Assembly: GCF_000146165.2 (NCBI RefSeq)
Contig: NC_004347.2
Span: forward strand, 2,418,001-2,482,000
Direction: 5' to 3'
Source: Shewanella oneidensis MR-1
GTDB lineage: Bacteria > Pseudomonadota > Gammaproteobacteria > Enterobacterales > Shewanellaceae
Length of the DNA: 64,000 nucleotides
Position 1 is the stretch's first letter, and every line of letters begins with the position of its first letter. Under the pieces are notes generated by a model. That model was not told the DNA's origin, made no database searches, and was given only the letters and a program-made list of their open reading frames with translations. The translations under genes and the position numbers were made by a program. Shown here one piece after another: positions 1 to 10,643 of the stretch.

Positions 1-2
1 CC

Positions 3-1832
3 AGTGCCGTTGCTGAATATGGTCATTTTGAAGCTCCGCCTTGGGTGGCTAAGTCTCACGATGCTGAATTGGACGACGTTGATACTGGTTTGAATGCCGA
101 ATTTTTCGAAGATGATGATGGGGATGAACCCGTATTTCATCGCGAAACCATGATTGATGAAGACGATGATACCTTAAGTTTCAATGATGACGATGTTATT
201 GATTTTGATACTAAAGTGTCAGCTGGCGCAGTGACTCAAGCGCAGCGTCAAAAGCAGACACCTAAGGCTAAGATAGTCGATGGCATTGTGGTATTGCCCG
301 GCCAAGAAGATAAACCTGTGCCGACTAAGCCTATGGATCCTTTGCCAAGCGTTAGTTTGCTCGATGTGCCTGATCGCAAAAAGAACCCGATTAGTCCTGA
401 AGAATTAGAACAGGTTGCGCGTTTGGTTGAAGCTAAACTTGCCGACTTTAATATCGTGGCCACTGTGGTAGGTGTTTATCCAGGCCCAGTGATCACCCGT
501 TTTGAACTCGAACTGGCACCAGGTATTAAAGCCTCTAAGATCTCTAATCTGGCGAATGACCTAGCACGTTCCCTTCTCGCTGAGCGAGTGCGGGTGGTTG
601 AGGTGATCCCTGGAAAATCCTATGTTGGTCTTGAACTGCCCAATAAGTTCCGCGAAACCGTGTATATGCGTGATGTGCTCGACTGTGAAGCTTTTAGTCA
701 GAGCAAATCGAATCTAACCATGGTGCTTGGCCAAGATATCTCCGGTGAACCTGTGGTGGTTGATTTAGGCAAAATGCCACATCTATTGGTTGCCGGTACT
801 ACGGGCTCAGGCAAATCCGTTGGCGTTAACGTGATGATCACCAGCTTGCTGTATAAGTCTGGCCCTGAAGATGTTCGCTTCATTATGATCGACCCGAAAA
901 TGCTTGAGCTTTCTGTGTATGAGGGCATCCCACATTTACTCTGTGAAGTTGTCACTGATATGAAGGAAGCGGCCAATGCGCTGCGCTGGTGTGTGGGTGA
1001 AATGGAGCGCCGTTATAAATTAATGTCTATGATGGGCGTGCGTAACATCAAGGGCTATAACGCAAAAATTGCAGAAGCGAAAGTGAATGGCGAAGTGATT
1101 TATGATCCTATGTGGAAGTCGTCAGACAGCATGGAACCTGAGGCGCCAGCTTTAGACAAGTTGCCTTCTATCGTTGTTGTCGTTGACGAATTTGCCGACA
1201 TGATGATGATTGTTGGTAAGAAAGTGGAAGAACTGATCGCGCGTATTGCACAAAAAGCCCGTGCGGCTGGTATTCACTTGATCCTTGCGACCCAGCGTCC
1301 ATCGGTGGATGTGATCACAGGTTTAATCAAAGCCAACATTCCAACGCGGATGGCATTCCAAGTGTCTTCACGTATCGACTCTCGTACTATTTTGGATCAG
1401 CAAGGTGCTGAAACCTTACTCGGTATGGGGGATATGTTGTATTTACCCCCCGGAACAGCGGTGCCAAACCGTGTCCATGGTGCTTTTATTGATGACCATG
1501 AAGTTCACCGTGTTGTCGCCGATTGGTGTGCCCGTGGCAAGCCGCAATACATTGATGAGATCCTTAATGGCGTCAGTGAGGGAGAACAAGTGCTGTTACC
1601 GGGTGAAACTGCAGAATCCGATGAAGAGTATGATCCGCTTTATGATGAGGCAGTCGCATTTGTCACTGAAACTCGCCGCGGCTCCATCTCCAGTGTGCAA
1701 CGTAAGTTTAAGATTGGTTATAACCGAGCCGCGCGTATCATCGAGCAGATGGAAATGCAGGGCGTGGTTTCGGCTCAGGGCCATAACGGCAATCGCGAAG
1801 TGTTAGCACCTCCGGCGCCAAAACACTATTAA
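3..1832 (+). CDS. ftsK: DNA translocase FtsK, C-terminal part (cut by window start)
   Basis: The reading frame is open from base 3, so the gene continues off the left edge; the GTG at 45 is not a start. FtsK is the septum-anchored motor that pumps the chromosome termini apart and activates XerCD at dif. The visible part begins in an acidic Asp/Glu-rich linker. It is followed by the alpha-beta RecA-like motor with Walker A GTTGSGKS near residue 251 of the visible part and a Walker B strand ending [14 protein letters not shown]-terminal winged-helix gamma domain ([13 protein letters not shown] onward) reads KOPS sites. The N-terminal membrane domain is outside the window. lolA and rarA follow, the usual gammaproteobacterial order. 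Confidence 0.97.
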   Translation, partial: SAVAEYGHFEAPPWVAKSHDAELDDVDTGLNAEFFEDDDGDEPVFHRETMIDEDDDTLSFNDDDVIDFDTKVSAGAVTQAQRQKQTPKAKIVDGIVVLPGQEDKPVPTKPMDPLPSVSLLDVPDRKKNPISPEELEQVARLVEAKLADFNIVATVVGVYPGPVITRFELELAPGIKASKISNLANDLARSLLAERVRVVEVIPGKSYVGLELPNKFRETVYMRDVLDCEAFSQSKSNLTMVLGQDISGEPVVVDLGKMPHLLVAGTTGSGKSVGVNVMITSLLYKSGPEDVRFIMIDPKMLELSVYEGIPHLLCEVVTDMKEAANALRWCVGEMERRYKLMSMMGVRNIKGYNAKIAEAKVNGEVIYDPMWKSSDSMEPEAPALDKLPSIVVVVDEFADMMMIVGKKVEELIARIAQKARAAGIHLILATQRPSVDVITGLIKANIPTRMAFQVSSRIDSRTILDQQGAETLLGMGDMLYLPPGTAVPNRVHGAFIDDHEVHRVVADWCARGKPQYIDEILNGVSEGEQVLLPGETAESDEEYDPLYDEAVAFVTETRRGSISSVQRKFKIGYNRAARIIEQMEMQGVVSAQGHNGNREVLAPPAPKHY

Positions 1833-1852
1833 TGTTAAGCTAAATATCAGTT

Positions 1853-1885
1853 TGAACTCGCCATAAAGCGGCGAGTTCAGCTTTT
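1853..1885 (+). terminator. Hairpin between ftsK and lolA
   Basis: A 10-bp perfect stem (TGAACTCGCC paired with GGCGAGTTCA, 7-nt loop) is followed by a weak T-rich stretch, GCTTTTAG. It could be an inefficient terminator for ftsK or an mRNA-stability hairpin before lolA, since readthrough seems likely with so short a T tract. Confidence 0.5.
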
Positions 1886-1901
1886 AGTCTAAAGGATAAA
1901 T

Positions 1902-2522
1902 ATGAAAAAACTGTTATGTGCTGTGCTGTTATCGCCCTTGTTATACAGCAATGCAGTGTTGGCTGATGATGCCAAGCAATTACGAGAGACCTTAACGGGT
2001 ACAGAATCTCTCAAGGCGGATTTTAAGCAAACCGTTACCGATGTGAATAAAAAGGTCATTCAAAGCGGTGCGGGCGTATTTGCACTGGCTCACCCTAATC
2101 AGTTTTATTGGCATTTAACCGCGCCAGATGAGTCAAAAATTGTCGCCGACGGTAAAGATTTATGGATCTACAACCCCTTTGCCGAAGAAGTGGTGATCAT
2201 GGATTTTACCCAGGCCATTACTGCATCGCCCATCGCCTTATTAGTTCACCGTGATGATGCTACTTGGTCACAGTACGCGGTGACGAAAAAACAAGATTGT
2301 TATGAGATCAAACCTAAGGCGACTGACGCCGGTATTTCTGCGGTCAATGTATGTTTTAACAAAGGCACGCTGAATAAATTTAATGTGCTTGACGATAAAG
2401 GAAATCTTAGCCAGTTTGACTTAAGCAACCAACACAGCATTAGCACTGGGGATAAAGCGCTCTTCAAATTTGTGCTACCGGATAACGTTGATGTTGATGA
2501 TCAACGTATTAAAACCCAATAG
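1902..2522 (+). CDS. lolA: Outer-membrane lipoprotein carrier protein LolA
   Basis: This 206-aa periplasmic chaperone takes lipoproteins released by LolCDE and hands them to LolB in the outer membrane. A Sec signal peptide ([21 protein letters not shown]) precedes a mature protein that starts near the Asp-Asp at 22-23. LolA features follow: the [19 protein letters not shown] segment, the [13 protein letters not shown] strand and the [18 protein letters not shown] core strand. The length matches the family. The ATG has AAGGA seven bases upstream. It ends two bases before the rarA start, so the two are probably co-transcribed. Confidence 0.96.
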   Translation: MKKLLCAVLLSPLLYSNAVLADDAKQLRETLTGTESLKADFKQTVTDVNKKVIQSGAGVFALAHPNQFYWHLTAPDESKIVADGKDLWIYNPFAEEVVIMDFTQAITASPIALLVHRDDATWSQYAVTKKQDCYEIKPKATDAGISAVNVCFNKGTLNKFNVLDDKGNLSQFDLSNQHSISTGDKALFKFVLPDNVDVDDQRIKTQ

Positions 2523-2524
2523 GT

Positions 2525-3862
2525 TTGAGCGTGAGCAGTTTATCGTTTAATTTTGCGCCTGACTTTCGTCCCTTGGCTGCGCGTATGCGGCCAAGAACGA
2601 TCGCTGAATATATAGGTCAAGCTCATTTGTTGGGAGAAGGCCAACCACTACGCCAAGCATTAGAAGCGGGCCGTGCCCATTCGATGATGTTATGGGGGCC
2701 ACCTGGCACAGGCAAAACCACGCTAGCTGAGCTTATCGCCCATTATTCCAATGCCCATGTCGAACGCATTTCGGCGGTAACCTCGGGTGTTAAAGATATC
2801 CGTGGTGCCATTGAGCAGGCGCAAGCCATTGCCCAATCCCGTGGCCAACGTACTTTGTTATTTGTCGATGAAGTACATCGCTTTAATAAGAGTCAGCAAG
2901 ATGCTTTTTTGCCGTTTATTGAAGACGGCACAGTGATTTTTATTGGGGCGACAACTGAAAATCCCTCATTTGAAATCAATAATGCTTTGCTCTCACGGGC
3001 GCGAGTCTATCTTATCAAGCGCTTAAGCCAAGATGAGATTGTTCATATCATTACCCAAGCGTTAGCGGATACTGAGCGAGGGCTCGGGCAGCGCGCGCTG
3101 AATATGCCAACTGATGTGCTTAATAAGCTGGCGCAGTTATGTGACGGCGATGCGCGCAAGGCGCTCAATTTACTTGAGTTAATGAGTGATATGGTGGCCG
3201 ATGGTGGCACTTTTACCACTGAGATGCTGGTACAAGTGGCTGGCCATCAAGTGGCGGGGTTCGATAAAAATGGCGATCAGTTTTACGATTTAATTTCAGC
3301 GGTACATAAATCCATCCGCGGCTCGGCGCCCGATGCTGCGCTTTACTGGTTCTGCCGCATTTTAGAAGGTGGCGGCGATCCTTTGTATGTCGCCAGACGA
3401 TTATTAGCCATCGCCTCGGAAGATGTGGGCAATGCCGATCCTGCTGCCATGACCATTGCGCTCAACGCTTGGGAGTGTTTCCACCGCGTCGGACCTGCCG
3501 AAGGCGAGCGAGCGATTGCGCAAGCGATTGTGTATTTAGCCAGTGCGCCCAAGAGTAATGCTGTGTATACCGCTTTTAAAGCGGCGAGGGCGCTAGCACG
3601 CGAAACGGGCCAGGAGGCTGTGCCTTATCATTTACGCAACGCACCAACAAAACTCATGGCCGAAATGGGCTTTGGCGCCGAGTATCGCTATGCCCATGAT
3701 GAGCCTAATGCCTACGCCAGCGGCGAGAATTATTTCCCCGAATCCTTAAAAGAGTCGCAATTTTATTTCCCAACTGAACGGGGATTTGAAAAACGGATAA
3801 AGGATAAATTGGTGCAATTAGCGCAGTTAGATCAAGCCAGTGGGAGAAAAAGATATGAATAA
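2525..3862 (+). CDS. rarA: Replication-associated recombination protein A (RarA/MgsA), AAA+ ATPase
   Basis: The 445-aa AAA+ ATPase of the clamp-loader-like RarA/WRNIP1 family acts at stalled or blocked replication forks and binds SSB. Walker [10 protein letters not shown] lies at about residues 57-65 and Walker B is [10 protein letters not shown]. Sensor 1 is [10 protein letters not shown]. The C-terminal tetramerisation region includes [16 protein letters not shown] and [10 protein letters not shown], which are typical of RarA. The start is TTG at 2525 or GTG at 2531; neither has a strong Shine-Dalgarno sequence and translation may be coupled to lolA. Its end overlaps the crcB start by eight bases. 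Confidence 0.96.
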   Translation: MSVSSLSFNFAPDFRPLAARMRPRTIAEYIGQAHLLGEGQPLRQALEAGRAHSMMLWGPPGTGKTTLAELIAHYSNAHVERISAVTSGVKDIRGAIEQAQAIAQSRGQRTLLFVDEVHRFNKSQQDAFLPFIEDGTVIFIGATTENPSFEINNALLSRARVYLIKRLSQDEIVHIITQALADTERGLGQRALNMPTDVLNKLAQLCDGDARKALNLLELMSDMVADGGTFTTEMLVQVAGHQVAGFDKNGDQFYDLISAVHKSIRGSAPDAALYWFCRILEGGGDPLYVARRLLAIASEDVGNADPAAMTIALNAWECFHRVGPAEGERAIAQAIVYLASAPKSNAVYTAFKAARALARETGQEAVPYHLRNAPTKLMAEMGFGAEYRYAHDEPNAYASGENYFPESLKESQFYFPTERGFEKRIKDKLVQLAQLDQASGRKRYE

Positions 3863-4229
3863 TCTCTTACTTGTGGCCTTGGGTGGTTCCATTGGTGCGG
3901 TTTTTCGCTATCTTATTTCAATATTCATGATCCAAGTATTTGGCAGCAGTTTTCCTTTTGGTACACTGTTGGTTAATGTCCTCGGTTCATTTTTAATGGG
4001 CGTCATTTACGCACTGGGACAAATGAGTCATATCAGCCCAGAATTCAAAGCATTGATTGGCGTTGGCCTGTTAGGTGCTTTGACAACGTTTTCAACCTTC
4101 TCAAACGAAACTTTATTGCTGATGCAAGAAGGAGATTGGTTGAAGGCGGCTTTGAATGTGGTGTTGAACCTAAGTCTATGTTTGTTTATGGTTTACTTAG
4201 GCCAACAACTGGTTTTTTCTCGCATTTAA
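3855..4229 (+). CDS. crcB: Fluoride channel CrcB/Fluc
   Basis: This 124-aa four-helix membrane protein works as a dual-topology dimer that exports fluoride. Family signatures are the glycine-rich first helix ([15 protein letters not shown]), [14 protein letters not shown] in helix 2 and [16 protein letters not shown] in helix 3, which carries the polar track and the sodium-site break. A GTG at 3840 could extend it by five codons. The ATG at 3855 is preferred because GGGAGAAAA precedes it and the family begins here. It overlaps the end of rarA (ATGAATAA). No fluoride riboswitch precedes it, as the upstream sequence is rarA coding sequence. Confidence 0.93.
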   Translation: MNNLLLVALGGSIGAVFRYLISIFMIQVFGSSFPFGTLLVNVLGSFLMGVIYALGQMSHISPEFKALIGVGLLGALTTFSTFSNETLLLMQEGDWLKAALNVVLNLSLCLFMVYLGQQLVFSRI

Positions 4230-5534
<1,305 letters not shown>

Positions 5535-5552
5535 TTGGTATAACACAACACT

Positions 5553-5675
5553 ATGGATAAAGGTCAACGTTATCTTCGTTGGCTTTCCTACACTGCAATT
5601 ATTGCCGTATTTTGCGCGGTGATGTTGGCGACCCTAGGTAAAGCCGTCTGGGTTGTGTTAGAAAATGTGAATTAG
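5553..5675 (+). CDS. Small single-helix membrane protein, 40 aa, unknown function
   Basis: A 40-codon ORF starts 18 bases after the serS stop and runs to TAG at 5673-5675. It has a short basic, aromatic N-terminus (MDKGQRYLRWLSY), then one hydrophobic segment of about 20 residues (TAIIAVFCAVMLATLG), then a short amphipathic tail ending VLENVN. A strong Rho-independent terminator follows 27 bases later, so serS and this ORF look like one transcript. I do not recognise a family. Codon use resembles serS. The start ATG has only weak purine context (ACAACACT), so translation is not certain. Confidence 0.55.
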   Translation: MDKGQRYLRWLSYTAIIAVFCAVMLATLGKAVWVVLENVN

Positions 5676-5702
5676 CACGACTCAAATTATAAGACTTATA
5701 TG

Positions 5703-5737
5703 AGAAGGGATATTTGTACTAGATATCCCTTCTTTTT
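5703..5737 (+). terminator. Rho-independent terminator after serS and the 40-aa ORF
   Basis: A perfect 11-bp stem (AGAAGGGATAT with ATATCCCTTCT) and a 9-nt loop are followed by TTTT. It separates the serS transcript from the convergent ecotin gene. Confidence 0.85.
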
Positions 5738-5753
5738 ATCGTTTAATACGTGA

Positions 5754-6305
5754 TTATTTTGAATACTGATACGTTGAATCTGCCTTCCATGTCCTAAAGC
5801 GGAGCTCTGCGCCCTCGGGTAAGTAGAATACTTTTGGTAATCGGCTGTCATAACGCAGTGTTAATTCATCAGGAATTTGCACAAATGCTTCCTTTTTGGC
5901 TAATTCAAAACAGGCCATCATAGTGCTTGGCCCCTCAGATATTTCATCTACTTGATAGTAGTTATAACCCCAGCCCTCAACAGTTAGCTCTTTAAGTTGG
6001 CCATTCAGCCCATGCTTATTGCAATCGACGAGCTGGGTTTGACCTATTTGGATCTCGACCATGTAGTCGGTTTCATTCTCAAGTTTAGGTAATGTCAAAA
6101 TGTGCTGAACCATACCTTTTTTAGGGGCAGGAAACATTTTAACTGTTTCCACAGGGGCATAATTATTGGCGTTCATGCTAGAGACACTAATCATCGGGGC
6201 ATCAAGTCCTGTAGGGTGAGGCGGGCTGACTGCGCTGGCATTAAAAGACAGCAGAGTGAAGGCAAGAGGTACTGCCGCTAGATGACACAGTTGAGGTAAT
6301 TTCAT
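5754..6305 (-). CDS. eco: Ecotin, periplasmic serine protease inhibitor
   Basis: This 183-aa secreted inhibitor dimerises and blocks trypsin-fold proteases, including host elastase-like enzymes. Residues 1-25 are a Sec signal peptide ending FNASA. The mature part has the ecotin landmarks [14 protein letters not shown], the [11 protein letters not shown] strand, the reactive loop [12 protein letters not shown] and the [15 protein letters not shown] strand. By alignment with the E. coli protein from memory, the P1 residue is Met129, and Cys95 and Cys132 form the disulfide that braces the loop. It is transcribed alone, convergent with serS. Confidence 0.95.
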
Positions 6306-6896
6306 TCATTTCTCCTAAAGACTTAAAAAGGGGCTGCTTGGATATGGAACAACCATTCTTTGCATTCCTGTTCCTATAAACGACCCGTAGGATAGAAAGG
6401 GTTATTTGTTTTTTAAAATATTTTAGAACACGATTAATTGTCGTTAATGCCTGATTTAATAGAAAAAATACTTACACTTAACGCTATGGTTAGCGATTTT
6501 AACTTAAGTTGTCTCGTCAAAATGTAACCATATCAGTGGCAAATTTAACCCTACATTCTTTGGCAGCAACATAGGAAATTTAATCCATAAGTCCAAGCTA
6601 GGTAACCTATGGATGCTACTTCTCTGTCTTTTAAATAGGAGCACATAACAAAACGACTTGGGCAAATGTTTAGTATTCAACTACCTATTTTAGTTATATC
6701 AGTAAATGCTCTATAACCTTCAATGTATACATAACATCAGAGGCTTATTGGATAGTATCAGATTAGCATTGTGTGATCTTGTTCAAGAAGTATTCAGAGT
6801 TTTGGCGTAATACGGAAAAAGGTACTACGTTTAGTTGCAGGGAAAAGTTTCTACCGTAACAGAGTAATAGAAATATAAATAAAAGAGACAGTTAAA
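6306..6896. other. 591-bp AT-rich intergenic region between ecotin and the chemotaxis cluster
   Basis: No reading frame of convincing length or start context is present on either strand. The region must carry the divergent promoters for ecotin (minus) and the chemotaxis cluster (plus). I could not pick a convincing -35/-10 pair or operator by eye. Confidence 0.5.
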
Positions 6897-6929
6897 ATGA
6901 CAAGCATGGAGCGCAATATCTTTTCGAGC
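6897..6929 (+). pseudogene. Original first 11 codons of the chemoreceptor gene, cut off by IS256
   Basis: ATG at 6897 opens a frame encoding MTSMERNIFSS, which runs straight into the IS256 end at 6930. The last eight bases before the element (TTTCGAGC, 6922-6929) are repeated exactly after it at 9461-9468. Removing the insertion and one repeat joins this fragment in frame to ACT at 9469, giving a 391-aa receptor. This is therefore the native N-terminus of the gene whose body lies at 9469-10611. Confidence 0.9.
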
Positions 6930-7117
6930 GAGGGCGTTCAAAATTCTGTGTCAGGCTAATTTTTAAATTTCTAGCACGCTATCTAAACGTCCTTCAAAAT
7001 AAATCGCTAACTGAGATAAACAAAGGCTCCAATTGTGGATTGGCATAGTCTGTTCTGGTCTAATCCCATCGGACACTTAATTTTGAGACAGTATGGTCAA
7101 TAAATTAAGAGGTCTAT

Positions 7118-7408
7118 ATGAGTCTGAAAAAATCACATAAGAGTTATCCGCAGGCATTTAAAGATGAAGCCGTCTTGATGGTGCTGGAGCAAGGTTATAG
7201 CGTTGCCGATGCGGCAAAGTCTCTTGGAGTTAGCACGAGCCTGCTTTACAACTGGAAGGAAAAACACGAAGCCCTGCAACAAGGCATCACCTTAGAAGAG
7301 TCTGAGCGTGATGAGTTGAAGCGATTGCGTAGAGAAAACAAAGAATTACGCATGGAAAAAGAAATTCTAAAAAAGGCAAGCGCCTTCTTTGCGAGAGAAA
7401 TGAAGTAA
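7118..7408 (+). CDS. IS3-family transposase OrfA
   Basis: This 96-aa protein has an N-terminal helix-turn-helix of the transposase_8 type (YPQAFKDEAVLMVLEQGYS, then ADAAKSLGVSTSLLYNWK), which binds the element ends. A leucine-zipper-like coiled coil follows (LKRLRRENKELRMEKEILKK). GAGGTC precedes the ATG. Near the end, CTA AAA AAG holds a slippery heptamer from which a -1 shift enters the orfB frame, so full transposase is expected as an OrfAB fusion. Confidence 0.93.
   Translation: MSLKKSHKSYPQAFKDEAVLMVLEQGYSVADAAKSLGVSTSLLYNWKEKHEALQQGITLEESERDELKRLRRENKELRMEKEILKKASAFFAREMK
7369..7375 (+). promoter_or_regulatory. Programmed -1 frameshift site of IS3 copy 1 (A AAA AAG)
   Basis: The heptamer AAAAAAG sits with codon boundaries A|AAA|AAG in the orfA frame, the standard IS3 slippery site. 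After a -1 slip the new frame stays open through the sequence before orfB and joins orfB in frame. Confidence 0.85.
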
Positions 7409-7467
7409 GATTTCGTTTCATCAAACTGCAATCTCACCTGTTTCCCATAACACTGTTATGTCGAGTA

Positions 7468-8277
7468 ATGAGTGTCAGTAAGTCAGGCTATTACGATTGG
7501 CATAAACGCCCTGCAAACGTGATAAGCGTTGAAACACTGAAGCTTTATCGCCTTGTTCGACAGCTATTTAAGCAAAGTCGAGGCAGCTTAGGGAATCGTG
7601 AAATGGTGAAGAAATTGCGCAAGGAAGGCTACCAGGTTGGTCGCTATCTCGTTCGTAAAATTATGCACCGCCTTCGACTCAAAGCAACCCAGCGATGTGC
7701 TTACAAGGTGACGACACAGCGAAAACACTCAGATGCAGTGGCTGATAACCTGTTAAACATGAACTTTAATCCAGTATCGGCTAATCAGGTCTGGGCGGGT
7801 GACGTGACCTATTTAAAGACGGGTGAAGGCTGGATGTACTTAGCTGTGGTGATGGATTTATATTCACGCCGGATTGTGGGATGGCGCATAGACAAACGCA
7901 TGACCACAGATTTGATATCCAAGGCATTAATAAAAGCCTACAACCTGCGACAACCAGCGCGAGGGCTGGTATTTCACAGTGACCGAGGCTCGCAATATAC
8001 CAGTAAACAATTCGGTAGGCTGCTATCGAGCTATGGTATCCGAGCCAGCATGGGTGATGTGGGTGCGTGTTGGGATAATGCCGTTGTTGAGCGATTCTTT
8101 GGTAGCTTGAAACACGATTGGATTTTTAAAGTTGCTCAACCAACAAGGGAGTTTATGAAGCAAGATGTGACGGCTTACATCAAATATTACAACTTGGAGC
8201 GACTTCATTCTGCTAATAACGATCTGTCACCTGTAGAGTTTGAGAATTCTCAAGTAAAAGTGTCCAGTTTGGGTTGA
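7468..8277 (+). CDS. IS3-family transposase OrfB (DDE integrase domain)
   Basis: This 269-aa rve-type integrase core has the catalytic acidic residues in WAGDVTYLKT (first Asp), FHSDRGSQYTS (second Asp) and NAVVERFFGSLKHDW (Glu). An HTH_21-like region (RGSLGNREMVKKLR) precedes the core. It is probably made mainly as an OrfAB fusion, because its frame extends open upstream to the slippery site in orfA; the ATG at 7468 could serve as an internal start for a regulatory OrfB alone. Confidence 0.95.
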   Translation: MSVSKSGYYDWHKRPANVISVETLKLYRLVRQLFKQSRGSLGNREMVKKLRKEGYQVGRYLVRKIMHRLRLKATQRCAYKVTTQRKHSDAVADNLLNMNFNPVSANQVWAGDVTYLKTGEGWMYLAVVMDLYSRRIVGWRIDKRMTTDLISKALIKAYNLRQPARGLVFHSDRGSQYTSKQFGRLLSSYGIRASMGDVGACWDNAVVERFFGSLKHDWIFKVAQPTREFMKQDVTAYIKYYNLERLHSANNDLSPVEFENSQVKVSSLG

Positions 8278-9435
8278 CCAGTACAGTCCATTTATCTGAG
8301 GCGTTTAATATGCCTGCGTAAAGTAGCTTCAACAAGCTATTTTCATTAGGAAATGCACCTTTGGTTTTGGTGAGCTTTCTAAATTGGCGATGCACAGCCT
8401 CAACCGCATTGGTCGTGTAAATCACTTTCCTGATATGTTCTGGGTACTTAAAATAATGGGACAAATTATGCCATTTGCGACGCCAAGAGTTGATTACCAA
8501 CGGATAAGCATCACCCCATTTGGCCTCCAGTTCGTCCAAGGCCATCTCTGCGGCTTCTTTACTCACGGCTCGATACACAGGCTTTAAATCAGCCATAAAC
8601 GCTTTCTGATTTTTTGAGGCGACATACTTCATTGAGTTGCGGATCTGGTGGATAACGCATAGCTGTGTTTCCGTATGAGGGAAGATACTGGCTATGGCCT
8701 CAGGGAAACCGGTCAAGCCGTCAACACAGGCGATAAGAATATCTTTTACACCACGATTATTAAGATCGGCCAGTACGGATAGCCAGTAATTAGCGCCTTC
8801 ATTTTCGGATAAGTGAAGCCCTAAAATTTCCTTTTTTCCTTTCATATTAAGCGCTAACAATGTGTAAACGGCTTTACTGACGTAACGCCCATCCTCTTTG
8901 ACTTTATAATGTATCGCATCAAGCCAAACGATAGGATAATGGCTATCTAATGGGCGCTGTTGCCACGCTTTAAGTTCGGGGATGAGTTTGTCGGTGATGG
9001 CGCTTACTGTTGCGTTAGACACATTGAGCCCATACATATCTTCAACATGTTGATTAATATCGCGATAGCTCATACCTATACTGAACATCGACAACACTTT
9101 ACGTTCGATTTCATCGGTTAGTGTAGTTTGATTTTTCTTAATCAACTGAGGCTCAAAGGTGCCATTGCGGTCTCTAGGCGCGTCTAACTCAAAGTTACCG
9201 GACGGATGCTTAATGGTCTTAGGGGTTTTGCCATTTTTACGATTAGGCTGAGGATCATGCGCTAAATGCTGCTCAAGCTCAGCCTGGAGAGCGGCTTCAG
9301 TGAGTTGCTTGATCAGTGGGCCAAGAATGCTGTCTTTACCTGTGAGGCTTTTACCTGACTGCAGATCTTTAAGGGCTTGTTCGAAGTTAAAAGGTTGGGT
9401 CATGTGTCATTCCTGTTTTTGAATATTTTACTGAA

Positions 9436-10611
9436 ATGACACAGAATTATGAACACTACCTTTCGAGCACTACTTTGACTTTTGTAGTTGGAGCCGCAGT
9501 GTTCTGCTGGTTAATTTGGCTCTCACTCTGGTGGCTGGCAGGCTTATCATTACTCTCATCATTAGGTTTTGCTTGGGTACTTCGGGCGCAAATTAACAAA
9601 TCTACTCACCTTTATCAATCTCGCCAACTCGCCTACGAAAATGAAAAGCGCCGCCATGTTGATCAACAAGTCGCCAAACTTGAAGCCATTATTTCGCGCT
9701 TAGTGCCAGTTTGGCAGGGACATATCGTATCGGTTGACCAACAAATGAATCAAAGTATAGCTAACATGACTGAGCGATTTGGTTCGATTATCAGTGAAAT
9801 AGAAAAAGTTACTAGCAATTCAAGCGGGATCTCAGACCAACTCCACTCTCCCGGGATAGAAGATGATAAGGCATTACTTTCAGCATTATTTAATGACCTT
9901 AATCAGATGAATAGCGCCAAGCTGCACCACTTAGAGCAGTTAACTGCGTTGGTTAATGATACTAAAGCGCTCGATGGCCTTGCTGCAGAAGTGAGAAAGA
10001 TCGCCCAGCAAACCAATTTATTAGCCTTAAATGCAGCAATTGAAGCGGCAAGAGCGGGAGAATCGGGTCGAGGATTTGCCGTAGTGGCTGACGAAGTTAG
10101 AACATTGTCAGCCCAATCTGGGCAGACTGGCGAGAGGATCACTCAGCAAATTACAGCATTAAACCAACGTATGACAGAGCTCTATCAGCTAACCGATGCT
10201 GCAACGTTGCAGGAAAGTCAGGCTCTTGAAGGCGGAGAAGCTATTCTGATCCGAGTCATTGAACACCTAGAAAATCGTACTATGCAAATAAAAGATGAAG
10301 GTGTTCAGGCGCTTGAGCTTGGTAGACAAGTAAAAAAGGAAATTGAGCAAATATTGGTGGATTTTCAATTTCAAGATCGATGTGACCAAATGTTAAGACA
10401 GCTTGTTGCCAGTATTGATGAACTGACTGAATTGATCCGAGTTCAACAGCAGGCAAGGGAAGCTGGTTTACCGATCCCTGAAGGTGATGTGGATTCCTTG
10501 CTCGCTATGATGAAGCAAAGGTATGTCGCGACTGAGCAGCATGTTCACCATGGGGCTAAAAATAATAGCCATTATCAACATGCTGAGAAAAGCTCAATTA
10601 ACTTCTTTTAG
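9436..10611 (+). CDS. Short membrane chemoreceptor (MCP) with IS-supplied start and CheZ-like motif
   Basis: The 391-aa ORF starts at an ATG inside the IS256 end, so its first 11 residues ([11 protein letters not shown]) come partly from the element and replace the native 11. Two close transmembrane helices at about 14-50 have almost no periplasmic loop, so it has no classic periplasmic ligand domain. A receptor signalling tip follows ([20 protein letters not shown], about 190-210). The C-terminal part has FQFQDRCDQ at 310-318, where Asp314 and Gln318 match the CheZ FQDxxxQ phosphatase motif. CheY follows 11 bases later. No clear Shine-Dalgarno sequence precedes the new ATG, so expression after insertion is doubtful. 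Confidence 0.85.
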   Translation: MTQNYEHYLSSTTLTFVVGAAVFCWLIWLSLWWLAGLSLLSSLGFAWVLRAQINKSTHLYQSRQLAYENEKRRHVDQQVAKLEAIISRLVPVWQGHIVSVDQQMNQSIANMTERFGSIISEIEKVTSNSSGISDQLHSPGIEDDKALLSALFNDLNQMNSAKLHHLEQLTALVNDTKALDGLAAEVRKIAQQTNLLALNAAIEAARAGESGRGFAVVADEVRTLSAQSGQTGERITQQITALNQRMTELYQLTDAATLQESQALEGGEAILIRVIEHLENRTMQIKDEGVQALELGRQVKKEIEQILVDFQFQDRCDQMLRQLVASIDELTELIRVQQQAREAGLPIPEGDVDSLLAMMKQRYVATEQHVHHGAKNNSHYQHAEKSSINFF

Positions 10612-10643
10612 TTCACGTTTGTATGACAAGGATGGCCGCTGAG

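Larger units (their letters stand above)
7051..8285 (+). mobile_element. IS3-family element copy 1, nested inside IS256 copy 1
   Basis: This 1235-bp element has terminal inverted repeats that begin TGTTCTGGTC on the left and TGTACTGGTC on the complementary right end, both reaching GGACACT about 27 bp in. The target duplication is GTC. It carries orfA and orfB in the usual IS3 arrangement with a slippery A6G heptamer. It is almost identical to the copy at 56776-58010; one visible base difference lies in orfA (GGAAAAAG against GGAGAAAG). This points to recent spread. Confidence 0.97.
6963..9403 (-). pseudogene. IS256-family (Mutator) transposase, interrupted after about 374 codons
   Basis: The transposase starts at 9403 and reads normally to GILNASDKWT. 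There the IS3 element intervenes and adds a foreign tail (VLVNPNW onward) ending at 8213. The missing native C-terminus (MPIHNWSL to DSVLEI, stop near 6963) lies on the far side of the IS3 copy. The conserved DDE catalytic core is kept: the first Asp is in VWLDAIHYKV and the second in ACVDGLTGF. Loss of about 27 C-terminal residues probably inactivates it, but this is inferred. One visible difference from the other copies is LADLNN in place of LTDLNN. Confidence 0.92.
6930..9460 (-). mobile_element. IS256-family element copy 1 (minus orientation), split by an IS3 element
   Basis: The element outside the nested IS3 is 1293 bp, the same as the two intact copies at 12614 and 33453. Its ends are imperfect 24-bp inverted repeats sharing the core ATTCTGTGTCA. 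The 8-bp target duplication TTTCGAGC flanks it (6922-6929 and 9461-9468). An IS3 element of 1235 bp sits inside at 7051-8285 with its own 3-bp duplication GTC (7048-7050, 8286-8288). 1293 + 1235 + 3 equals the observed 2531 bp. The transposase gene is cut, so the copy can only move if another copy supplies transposase. Confidence 0.97.

Noticed and set aside
3840..3854. GTG start for crcB at 3840
   Set aside because: The ATG at 3855 fits the family start and has purine-rich sequence before it; the extra five residues are not seen in relatives as I recall them.
3780..3860. Fluoride riboswitch before crcB
   Set aside because: The sequence upstream is coding sequence of rarA and has no room for the riboswitch fold.
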